A stretch of DNA of 62,701 nucleotides, taken from an uncultured Opitutaceae bacterium. Lineage in GTDB: Bacteria; Verrucomicrobiota; Verrucomicrobiia; Opitutales; Opitutaceae. The position numbers were made by a program, and so were the translations under genes. The stretch spans positions 2,501 to 65,201 of the forward strand of contig CALAOT010000116.1 of the NCBI GenBank assembly GCA_937889545.1. The letters are read 5' to 3'. A model generated the notes under the pieces. The model had not been told where the DNA came from. It did no database searches and saw nothing but the letters and a program-made list of their open reading frames with translations. Shown one piece after another: positions 9,904 to 16,442 of this stretch (the first letter of the stretch is position 1; every line of letters starts with the position of its first letter).

Positions 9904-10719
9904 ATGCAGACAATCGGAGAACGCCTTGAGGAAGCCCGCAAGAAGAGGGGCATATCCATCCGCGAAGCGGCCGAGGCGACCAAGATTCGCGGCGAATACC
10001 TGCAGAAGTTCGAGGGGAACCAGTTCGAGATCGGGCTCACAGAGATCTACACGCGGGGCTTTCTGCGCGGCTACGCGAACTACCTGCGGATCCCGTCGGA
10101 CCGGCTCCTGAGCGACTACACGGCGCTGCGCGGCGGCGAACCCCGCGTCCGCCAGCCGAGCCGTGAGGTGTACGGCCGGATGGACCTCGCCATATCGTCG
10201 GCCGACGAGCGCGGCGAGGCGCAGGCCGAATCCTCCGTGTCCGAGTCGTCCCAGCGGCCGCAGCCAAGGTTCCAGCGCCCGGGCGAAAACCTGCCAAAGG
10301 GGCCTCCGATCGACCCCGCCCTTGTGTTCAAGGGAGGCATTCTCCTCGTGAGCCTCCTCGTCGTGGCGGCCGTGATCTGGATTGCAAAGACGCTCTTCGC
10401 CCCGATCCCCGGCCAGACAAGCTCCCGCGTCGCGCCGTCGCCCGTAAGCGAGGCGGCCGAGACGACGACCTTCGCGCCGGCGGCGTCCGTCGCCATCGTC
10501 GCCATCGAGCCCGTGCGTATCAAGGTGGTCCGCAAGTCGGACGGCATGGAGCTCTACCAGGGCCCGCTCCAGGGCGGCGAGCGCCGGGAGTATCCGAACG
10601 TGCCGATCTACCTGACCGCCACCGATCTCGGCTCCGTGGAGCTCGAATACAAGGGGCACCGTTATCCGACAGGCCACACCGGGCACGAACGGATCCAGTT
10701 CGACTTTTCAACCAGGTGA
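9904..10719 (+). CDS. RodZ-like helix-turn-helix membrane protein
   Basis: A 271-residue protein with an N-terminal HTH_25 domain (MQTIGERLEEARKKRGIS, to about residue 75), a polar linker, one transmembrane helix (about 141-162) and a periplasmic C-terminal domain like DUF4115. This order matches RodZ, which links the MreB filament to the cell-wall elongation machinery. The alternative, a free regulator, is unlikely because of the membrane helix. The ATG at 9904 gives the standard family N-terminus. It lies 64 bases after ftsK, so the two cell-shape/division genes may share a transcript. Confidence 0.85.
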   Translation: MQTIGERLEEARKKRGISIREAAEATKIRGEYLQKFEGNQFEIGLTEIYTRGFLRGYANYLRIPSDRLLSDYTALRGGEPRVRQPSREVYGRMDLAISSADERGEAQAESSVSESSQRPQPRFQRPGENLPKGPPIDPALVFKGGILLVSLLVVAAVIWIAKTLFAPIPGQTSSRVAPSPVSEAAETTTFAPAASVAIVAIEPVRIKVVRKSDGMELYQGPLQGGERREYPNVPIYLTATDLGSVELEYKGHRYPTGHTGHERIQFDFSTR

Positions 10720-10770
10720 CCGGCCCCCCGGGCAGGCCGCGCTGCCCAGGCCCCCGGCTCCTATGGAAGC

Positions 10771-11691
10771 ATGGAGAAGATCCCGTATCTCGGCCAGACG
10801 ATGATCCGCTGGCGCGTGGGGGGCTCGACCTTCCTCGCGCTGCCCGAAAGGGGCGCCCGGCTCATGAACTGGAACATCGAGATGGCCGACGGATCCGTGC
10901 GCGACGTGATTCACTGGCCCGAGATCTCCTCCCCCGCGGAATTCCACAAGGCGCGCGGCGGCAACCCGATCCTCTTCCCATTTTGCGCCCGCTCCTTTGA
11001 CCGGGGCGACGTCGGGTTCTGGCGCGATGCGCTGGACGTGCGGCGCCCCATGCCCATGCACGGGCTGGCCCGCCAGGGCGTCTTCGGGGCGACACGCCTC
11101 GACCCGGGCGGGTTTGAGACCGTGTTCCTCCCGGGCGTCGAGGCCGCAGCGTGCTATCCTTTTCAATACGAATTCCGCGTCGACTACCGCTTCGCCGCGT
11201 TTGGCCTCACGTGCAAGCTCACGCTCGAGAACCTGGGCGAGGAGCCTCTGCCGTGGTGCGCGGGCCACCACTTCTACTTCAAGGTGCCCTGGGGCGAGGG
11301 CTCCGCCCGCGGCGACTACCTGATCCGGATTCCCGCCGACCTGCGGCTGCGCCAGGACCCCGCCGGCCACCTCGTCCCAGGGCCGCGGCTGGCGCCTTTC
11401 GAGCGGATGGACAACCTCGCGTTGATCGAGACCTTCCACACCGAGCTCAGGAGCCCAGAGGTCGTCTTCGGGGAGGAGGGGCAGCCCGGAGACGTCGCGA
11501 TCCGGCTCGGGACCGATCCCATCCCGCCCGCCGGGGCCACATTCGTGACCTGGACCCAGGCCGATGAATCGCCCTTCTACTGCGTCGAGCCGTGGATGGG
11601 GCCCGCAAACGCCCCGGAGCACAAGACCGGGCTCCACCTTGTGCCCCCGGGAGGAACCGAGACATTCACCGTGAGCGTCTCGGTGAGATAG
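10771..11691 (+). CDS. Aldose 1-epimerase family protein (galactose-mutarotase-like)
   Basis: A 306-residue beta-sandwich protein of the galactose mutarotase superfamily. The segment GGNPILFPFCARSF followed by MPMHGLARQGVF is the family's active-site entrance, where the conserved His after PM is expected to act as acid. A second His (AGHHFYF) and a late catalytic Glu region are also present. It may be a hexose-6-phosphate epimerase of the YeaD type or a sugar mutarotase; the sequence does not decide this. It begins 51 bases after the rodZ-like gene and is followed 48 bases later by tatA. Confidence 0.8.
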   Translation: MEKIPYLGQTMIRWRVGGSTFLALPERGARLMNWNIEMADGSVRDVIHWPEISSPAEFHKARGGNPILFPFCARSFDRGDVGFWRDALDVRRPMPMHGLARQGVFGATRLDPGGFETVFLPGVEAAACYPFQYEFRVDYRFAAFGLTCKLTLENLGEEPLPWCAGHHFYFKVPWGEGSARGDYLIRIPADLRLRQDPAGHLVPGPRLAPFERMDNLALIETFHTELRSPEVVFGEEGQPGDVAIRLGTDPIPPAGATFVTWTQADESPFYCVEPWMGPANAPEHKTGLHLVPPGGTETFTVSVSVR

Positions 11692-11739
11692 GGTTGCGCG
11701 AACCGGCGTTCCTCGAATACTCAGGGCATTACCGACCTT

Positions 11740-12108
11740 ATGACCGCGCCGCACACCCTTCTCGCATTCTTCGACGGGCTCGGGGGGCCGGAGCTCCTGC
11801 TGGTGCTGGTTGTCATCCTCATTTTCTTCGGGGGGGAGAAGATGCCCGAGTTCGCCCGCGGCCTTGGCAAGGCGATCCGGGAGTTCAAGAAGGCTGCGGG
11901 CGACGTGGAGCAGGAGTTCAAGCGCGCGATCGAGGAGGCGCCGGAAAAGCCGGCGCAACCGTTCCTGAAGCCCCCATCCGCCCCCGTCGCGCAGGCCCCG
12001 GCGGGCGAGCCGGAGCCGACCCCGCCGACGGGCGCTCCGTTCACGCCGCCGGGCACTCCGTTCACGCCGCCGGGCGAATCCCCGGCGGACCACGGGATTG
12101 ACGCCTGA
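11740..12108 (+). CDS. tatA: Twin-arginine translocase subunit TatA/TatE type
   Basis: A 122-residue protein with one N-terminal transmembrane helix (LLLVLVVILIFFGGEKMPEF), the FGGEKMPE hinge and an amphipathic helix (ARGLGKAIREFKKAAG), the hallmarks of TatA. TatA forms the pore that exports folded proteins. The C-terminal 60 residues are Pro/Ala-rich and contain a short tandem repeat (PFTPPG twice). tatC is not in the window. At least one likely Tat substrate is: the Gfo/Idh/MocA oxidoreductase at 52836-54188 begins MNRRTFVSS. TatB is a less likely name given the short helix region. Confidence 0.9.
   Translation: MTAPHTLLAFFDGLGGPELLLVLVVILIFFGGEKMPEFARGLGKAIREFKKAAGDVEQEFKRAIEEAPEKPAQPFLKPPSAPVAQAPAGEPEPTPPTGAPFTPPGTPFTPPGESPADHGIDA
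12034..12075 (+). repeat. Two tandem 21-base repeats in the tatA tail
   Basis: The units at 12034-12054 and 12055-12075 differ only in their first base and encode two copies of a Pro/Phe/Thr heptapeptide in the disordered TatA C-terminus. This is a likely replication-slippage site with little effect on function. Confidence 0.8.
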
Positions 12109-12148
12109 CCCAACCCCGCTTTTTCCCAAACCGCAAAACCCCCATCCC

Positions 12149-12682
12149 ATGAAAACCTGCTCTCTCTATGGCTTCCTCTCGGCGCTCGCCGGCGCGCTCC
12201 TTCTCCTCGCCCTGTATTTCCTGGGTTTCCATTCCGATCCCGCGAAGCTGTCCGCGGCGAAATGGATCGGCGGCGTTGGCGGCATTGCCATTGCGGTCGT
12301 CTTCACGGCGCTTGGTGTCAAGGCCCGCCGCGCCGAGGTGCCGGAGGCCGAGGGATTCGGATACGGGCGGGCGCTGGGCGCCGGCATGCAGGTCGCGCTC
12401 GTCTGGTCGCTCCTGAGCGCCGTCTTCAACTACGCGTACCTTGCGTTCATCAATCCCGGGTTTGCCGAAGTCACTCTCCAGGACGCGATGGACAAGCTCC
12501 AGGCCAAGGGCGTGAGCGGCGCGCAGCTCGAGCAGACGGAAAAATTTACGCGCTTCATGATGGGCCCGGCCATGCAGGGAGTTTCGACTGTGATAGGCTG
12601 CTTCTTCCTGGGATTCATCATTTCGCTCATCGTGGCGGCCTTCCTCAAGCGGGCCGCGCATGCCGGGCCGCCCCCGATTTGA
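12149..12682 (+). CDS. DUF4199-like membrane protein
   Basis: A 177-residue integral membrane protein with four predicted helices: about 5-25, 36-54, a third near VALVWSLLSAVFNYAYLAFI, and a last one at VSTVIGCFFLGFIISLIVAAF. The pattern, with a soluble loop before the last helix, fits DUF4199, whose function is unknown. The frame is open to an ATG at 12098 inside tatA; the ATG at 12149 (MKTCSLYGFLS) places the first helix at the N-terminus and is preferred. It lies 40 bases after tatA and is convergent with the PDZ gene. Confidence 0.7.
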   Translation: MKTCSLYGFLSALAGALLLLALYFLGFHSDPAKLSAAKWIGGVGGIAIAVVFTALGVKARRAEVPEAEGFGYGRALGAGMQVALVWSLLSAVFNYAYLAFINPGFAEVTLQDAMDKLQAKGVSGAQLEQTEKFTRFMMGPAMQGVSTVIGCFFLGFIISLIVAAFLKRAAHAGPPPI

Positions 12683-12697
12683 CGCCCCAGACGCAGG

Positions 12698-13681
12698 TCA
12701 GATGAGGGTCAGCGGCGGAGCCGGGACGCCGCGGGGCGCCTGCCGCATGCTGGAGAGCGGAGGCGCCGGATCCGCATTCGGATCGGAGCCTTTGAAGTCT
12801 CCGTCAATCCTGTAGCCCAGGTCGGACTTGATCTGGCCCTCGAGGCGGTCAAAGCGCTCCCGCACCGCCGCGGGAAGGGCCTTCCTCTGCCCCGGGGTGT
12901 CCACGGGACCCGAGAAGAGCTGCTCCCCCTTCGCGTCCTTGGCGACAAGGGTCTGCTTGCCGTCCACGACCGTCAACTCCAGCGCCCCGAGGCGGTCGGT
13001 GAAGCTCACGTGGCTGTTGCCCGTGTTCATCTTGAATATGCGGAACTCGGGTTCCCCGTCTCCCTCGGCCCGCCTCACCTCGACTTGGCGCGGGCTCATC
13101 ATCGAAAGCATTCCCTGGATTCTTTCCGGCCCAAGATCGTTGCTCCAGCCCGGCCCTCCGAATGGATCCGCGGCCAGCTTGGGGACCAGGCGAAGGACGA
13201 GCTTGGCCTTGACCGTGGCCTCCTTGCCGCCGCGCAGATAGGTGAGCGTGACCTCGTCGCCGTCCTTGTGATTGCGAATGAGGACGGCGAACTGCCGGGA
13301 GTCGACCAGCTGCTGGTCGTCGAGCTTGAGCAGGATGTCATGCGGCTTGAGCGCCGCCGCCGCCGGGCTCTCGGGAGCGACATGCGCCACGACCAGGCCG
13401 AAGCCCCGCGGCAGATTGAGCTGGTCGGTGAGCGTCTCCGTGACGGGCGCCGTTTCGACGCCTAGGAAGGCGGCGCTTTCCGTTTCCATGGCGGGCTGGA
13501 GGCGGTTGCCGGCCCCTCGATCAGCGCTGCGGCCGTCCGCGGTCGGTCCCTCGTGGCCTCCGAGGACAACGCGCATGGACGGATCGCTGCGCATGGACGA
13601 ATCCTGGCCGCGCGAAAGCGCGGCGGCAAAGGCGAGGGCAAGGAGCGGAACGATGGCTCGGGGCGCGGTTTTCATGTTCAT
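12698..13681 (-). CDS. Secreted PDZ-domain protein
   Basis: A 327-residue exported protein: signal peptide at about 1-25 (MNMKTAPRAIVPLLALAFAAAL), a polar stretch, and a PDZ domain at about 70-160 with the carboxylate-binding loop RGFGLVV and the standard LKPHDILLKLDDQQL strand. No protease domain is present. The C-terminal half (about 165-327) has no recognised domain. It is the third gene of an ECF sigma / anti-sigma / PDZ cluster, 19 bases after the anti-sigma gene. A role in sensing unfolded envelope proteins is an inference from this context only. Confidence 0.8.
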   Translation of the reverse strand: MNMKTAPRAIVPLLALAFAAALSRGQDSSMRSDPSMRVVLGGHEGPTADGRSADRGAGNRLQPAMETESAAFLGVETAPVTETLTDQLNLPRGFGLVVAHVAPESPAAAALKPHDILLKLDDQQLVDSRQFAVLIRNHKDGDEVTLTYLRGGKEATVKAKLVLRLVPKLAADPFGGPGWSNDLGPERIQGMLSMMSPRQVEVRRAEGDGEPEFRIFKMNTGNSHVSFTDRLGALELTVVDGKQTLVAKDAKGEQLFSGPVDTPGQRKALPAAVRERFDRLEGQIKSDLGYRIDGDFKGSDPNADPAPPLSSMRQAPRGVPAPPLTLI

Positions 13682-13700
13682 GAGGGAAAGGGGTGGCTGG

Positions 13701-14144
13701 TCACTGGAAACTCACGGGCACGATCCGGATCTCCTCGCGGGGAACGCTCCATTGGAGCGAGGCCGCCGATCGCGGGTCCTTCCAGACTATCGTGTCAAGG
13801 TGCGCCTCCCGCATCCGGCGCGCCGGCCAGCCGTCGGCCAGCATGACGTAACCCTCGTCGCGCGTGCTGACCAGGATGTCACGGACGGTCACCGGCTTCA
13901 GCACGGGGCCGGCGGCAAGCTGCGGTGCGGATACCTCCGGGGAAGGACGCGTCGCCCACCGCACCCCGAAGACTGCAGCCGCAACCAGCGCGGCTGCCGC
14001 CGGCATTGCCGCCCAAAGCCATCCGCGCAGAACGAGGCGGCGCGGCGCAACGTCGCATTCGATGCGCGCCAGAAGATGGCTCCGCGGAGCGGCGGGCCGC
14101 AGGCGGCCCAACTCGGCCTCGAGATCCTGGAAGTCGTCATCCAT
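13701..14144 (-). CDS. Putative anti-sigma factor, single-pass membrane protein
   Basis: A 147-residue protein with a short cytoplasmic N-terminus (about 1-40), one transmembrane helix (about 41-62) and a periplasmic tail. No HXXXCXXC zinc motif is present, so it is not of the ZAS type. It overlaps the 3' end of the sigma gene by 8 bases, the usual coupling of a sigma factor and its inhibitor. The name rests on position and topology, not on a sequence motif. The PDZ gene follows directly. Confidence 0.65.
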   Translation of the reverse strand: MDDDFQDLEAELGRLRPAAPRSHLLARIECDVAPRRLVLRGWLWAAMPAAAALVAAAVFGVRWATRPSPEVSAPQLAAGPVLKPVTVRDILVSTRDEGYVMLADGWPARRMREAHLDTIVWKDPRSAASLQWSVPREEIRIVPVSFQ

Positions 14145-14652
14145 GGCAGCCGGCGGCGGTCAGCTCGCGGCGCAGGGCCGCCAGCGCATAGCGGTAGCGG
14201 GAAGCAGCCGTGTTGGGCGGGATGCCGAGTTGGCCGGCAATCTCCGCGAACGTGAGCTCGCCCCAGATCTTGAGTGCGAGCACCTCGCGCTGTTCTGGCG
14301 CAAGCCGTCCCAGGGCGGATTCGATCGCAATCCGGCGATCGTCGCCGTCGGGAAGCGGCTCAAACAGGGGATTGGGCCCGGAGTCTTCCGCCATGGCGCT
14401 TTTTTCCCGCGCCTCGCGCCGGACCCGGCGGCGGGCGATGTCCAGTCCCGCCCGGCGGACCGAGGTGAGCAGCAGCGCCAGGGGCTCGCCTGAAAGCCCG
14501 CGTTGGCGCCTCCAGAACCGGATGAAGGCCTCCTGCACGACGTCCTCGGCATCGGCCATCGAGACAGTCCACTGCCGCGCGCAAAGGAGCAGCTTCGGGC
14601 CGTGACGGCGAAACCAGTTTTCCCAGGACTCATTCTCAGAGAAATCCTCCAT
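14137..14652 (-). CDS. ECF-type RNA polymerase sigma factor
   Basis: A 171-residue sigma-70 family member with only regions 2 and 4. Region 2 is seen in ADAEDVVQEAFIRFWRRQ (about 34-51). Region 4 is LAPEQREVLALKIWGELTFA followed by the recognition helix IPPNTAASRYRYALAALRREL near the C-terminus. The frame is open to 14748, but the ATG at 14652 (MEDFSENESWENW) fits the family start. It is followed by a membrane anti-sigma factor and a PDZ protein. The 3' end of a group II intron lies only about 68 bases upstream, so the native promoter region may have been altered. Confidence 0.88.
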   Translation of the reverse strand: MEDFSENESWENWFRRHGPKLLLCARQWTVSMADAEDVVQEAFIRFWRRQRGLSGEPLALLLTSVRRAGLDIARRRVRREAREKSAMAEDSGPNPLFEPLPDGDDRRIAIESALGRLAPEQREVLALKIWGELTFAEIAGQLGIPPNTAASRYRYALAALRRELTAAGCHG

Positions 14653-14719
14653 CGGAACAGGGTTGGACGGGGACGTTCTAGCATGAGGCGCCGCAGGGTG
14701 TCGATTTTGTCTAAATCGG

Positions 14720-14796
14720 ATCGAGTAGCCTGGGGAGGTTACCCTCACCCAGCTCTCACACCACCGGACGTACGGTTCACGTATCGCGGCGGTTCC
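14720..14796 (-). ncRNA. 3' end of a group II intron (domains V and VI), remnant
   Basis: Read on the - strand, the segment holds a domain V-like hairpin around CCGTACGTCCGGTGGTGTGA, followed by a second G/C stem (GGTGAGGGTAACCTCCCC region) and the terminal CTACTCGAT typical of the 3' end of bacterial group II introns. It directly follows the stop of the maturase fragment. Only the 3' part of the intron remains, so it cannot splice. Identification is by remembered pattern; a covariance search would settle it. Confidence 0.7.
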
Positions 14797-15027
14797 TTAA
14801 GAGGTTGAGGTTGCAAAGGTAGTTAGGCTATCGAGCAGGGTAATTAGGCCCATGGCCGCGAAGGATTTCGCGGGTAAGGCGGCATGCATGTGCGAGGCGC
14901 CGCTGTTGAACCATGCCCCGCGACCGTTTCCGGCGCTCTGGCGCACGCGGTCATATTCCAGGCCGAGGGCCCGCAGACGCTTGAAGCGAGTTGTGGCGCT
15001 TTCTCATTGGCGCCAGATCAGACGCAG
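14797..15027 (-). pseudogene. C-terminal fragment of a group II intron reverse transcriptase/maturase
   Basis: About 75 codons resembling the end of group II intron-encoded proteins: RLIWRQ, then ATTRFKRLRALGL, GNGRGAWFN and HAALPAKSFAAMGL. In the family the first part reads W-R-Q-W; here the second W codon (15004-15006) is TGA, so the fragment is already broken. All upstream RT domains are gone; the frame is replaced near 15027 by transposase sequence. It ends with TAA at 14797-14799, just before the intron's domain V. Same strand as the ECF sigma gene. Confidence 0.7.
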
Positions 15028-15130
15028 GGCATCGCAGACGTCGTTCAGGCTGAGTGCGTGCGCCATCTCGGCATAGAGCCGCGCCACGACGTGGCTCCAC
15101 GGGCTGAAGGTGCGAGCCTGCCGGGCGCAC
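15028..15130 (-). mobile_element. N-terminal fragment of an IS4-family transposase
   Basis: The - strand translation contains ARTFSPWSHVVARLYAEM and HALSLNDVCDAL, which match the start of IS4-group transposases common in Verrucomicrobiota and Proteobacteria. The fragment stops where the intron-maturase sequence begins (about 15027) and on the other side near the T-run of the terminator (about 15133). About 35 codons survive. No terminal repeat could be matched. Confidence 0.65.
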
Positions 15131-15132
15131 CG

Positions 15133-15165
15133 CAAAAAAAGGGGCCCGGATTTCTCCGGGCCCCT
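15133..15165 (-). terminator. Rho-independent terminator of the small membrane protein gene
   Basis: An 11-base perfect stem (15140-15150 with 15155-15165, sequence AGGGGCCCGGA on +) and a 4-base loop are followed on the - strand by a run of seven T. It lies 25 bases after the stop of the 59-residue protein gene and has the right orientation for it. Confidence 0.88.
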
Positions 15166-15189
15166 CGAATTGGGATCTGCTCAGTCCGT

Positions 15190-15369
15190 TTACCGGCTGA
15201 TCAAGCGTTTCCAGCTCAGGCGGTAATCGAGCACCAGAATGGCGCCCAATCCCACGACGCAGAAGTATCCTGCGACGAGGGTATCCGCTGTGAAGGAACG
15301 AAAAGAAAGCAAGATGGCGGCTATGGCGACTGTCGCCGGGGTGACCGCACGGATGATGTTGGTTTTCAT
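15190..15369 (-). CDS. 59-residue two-helix membrane protein
   Basis: A small open frame, ATG at 15369 to TAA at 15190. It encodes two hydrophobic segments, about residues 9-23 (VTPATVAIAAILLSF) and 31-48 (LVAGYFCVVGLGAILVLDY), and a basic C-terminus (RLSWKRLISR), so it should sit in the inner membrane as a hairpin. Support for its being real: a strong terminator 25 bases downstream, a divergent LysR-type regulator 111 bases away, and an OxyR-like site placed just upstream of a TATCAT -10 (complement of 15418-15423). There is no clear ribosome binding site. I do not recognise the family and no function can be given. Confidence 0.65.
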   Translation of the reverse strand: MKTNIIRAVTPATVAIAAILLSFRSFTADTLVAGYFCVVGLGAILVLDYRLSWKRLISR

Positions 15370-15445
15370 GTGATGTATCGTTGGCTATGCCCCTGCTCCC
15401 GTGAGCAAGGGACGACTATGATACATTTTCCAAGCAATAATGGTA

Positions 15446-15484
15446 GTTGCAGTTATCTATACATACCATAGGCATTGCCTATGG
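15446..15484. promoter_or_regulatory. OxyR/LysR-type binding site in the divergent gap
   Basis: CTAT at 15457-15460, ATAG at 15468-15471 and CTAT at 15479-15482 are each separated by exactly 7 bases, giving three of the four half-sites of the OxyR pattern (ATAG-N7-CTAT-N7-ATAG-N7-CTAT). The last pair lies within a perfect 8-base inverted repeat, CCATAGGC-ATT-GCCTATGG, at 15466-15484. The repeat covers the lysR start codon, which fits autorepression. Its upstream edge is about 30 to 70 bases before the expected start of the small membrane gene, where an activator would bind. Confidence 0.7.
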
Positions 15485-16383
15485 AACTCAGCCAACTCCG
15501 CTACGTCGCAGCAGTCGCCGACACGGGGAATTTCACGCGGGCTGCCGTCCGCTCAAATATAACTCAACCGTCTATTAGCCAACAGATAATAAAACTTGAA
15601 CGAGAGCTCGGGCACAAGCTTTTTCACCGACTCGGCCGAAAAGCTGTTCTCACGGAGGCTGGGATTGTATTCCTTGATAAGGCCCGACTTATCCTGTTTG
15701 AGGTCGAAAGCGCCACAAAGCAGCTGGAAGATCACCCGTCCCTGGAACGAAAAATCACGGTCGGAGCCATCTCGACTCTCGCTCCCTTCATGCTGCCGAA
15801 GCTTATCGAACGTTGCCGAAGTCGCTTTCCAAATCTTCAAGTCAATATCCGGGAAGACTTTAAGACAACGCTGCTACGGGAAATGCTCGAAGGAGAACTT
15901 GACCTTGCGCTTGTCGCGCGTCCAGTCACGGATCCCAACATCCATGTGGAACTACTTTGCAAGGAATCGCTTATGCTTGTCGTGCAAAAAGGCCATCCAC
16001 TGGTGGCAAAGCAAAGCGTCGTCGGCGCCGACCTCGCTGGCGAAACCTTCATCCTGCTCGGCTCCTCCAGTTCACTCGCCGCGCAGGTGAGGCGGTTCTG
16101 CGGCGAAAACAACTTCGAACCCCGGATCGGATCCCGCTGCTCACAGCTTGCGACGGTCAAGGCGCTCGTCGGAATCGGCGCCGGTATATCGATCCTCCCG
16201 CGCGGCGCCCGGCTGGCCGAGGACGCGGATTCGCTGGTCTATATCTCCCTGGCCGACGCCGAGCCGGTCCGCGAGATTGTGATCCTGCGGCACATGCAGC
16301 GCTACCAGACCCGGGGAGCGGAGCAGTTCCTCTCGCTCGTGCGCGAGGGATTCGGGGAATTCGTCGCGCCGGCCGGACCTTGA
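15481..16383 (+). CDS. LysR-family transcriptional regulator, OxyR-like
   Basis: A 300-residue LysR protein: winged HTH at 1-60 (MELSQLRYVAAVADTGNFT, then TQPSISQQIIKLE) and a two-lobed effector domain. The effector region looks like the OxyR branch (GDLTL-type spacing, LVGIGAGISILPR). At the place of the OxyR peroxide-sensing cysteine the protein reads LLGSSSSLA, with no Cys, though a later Cys is present in VRRFCGEN. A TTG at 15475 is in frame, but the ATG at 15481 gives the usual start. The first 400 bases are less GC-rich than neighbours. It is divergent from the 59-residue membrane protein, its probable target. Confidence 0.85.
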   Translation: MELSQLRYVAAVADTGNFTRAAVRSNITQPSISQQIIKLERELGHKLFHRLGRKAVLTEAGIVFLDKARLILFEVESATKQLEDHPSLERKITVGAISTLAPFMLPKLIERCRSRFPNLQVNIREDFKTTLLREMLEGELDLALVARPVTDPNIHVELLCKESLMLVVQKGHPLVAKQSVVGADLAGETFILLGSSSSLAAQVRRFCGENNFEPRIGSRCSQLATVKALVGIGAGISILPRGARLAEDADSLVYISLADAEPVREIVILRHMQRYQTRGAEQFLSLVREGFGEFVAPAGP

Positions 16384-16442
16384 AGCCGCTCGCAGGCGGG
16401 GCATGGCAGGCACAAGCAGCGCGCCTTCCGTCCGGATGACGC

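Noticed and set aside
14884..15471. 195-codon frame on + across the mobile-element remnants
   Set aside because: Runs antisense to the transposase and maturase fragments and through the small gene and its terminator; no motif.
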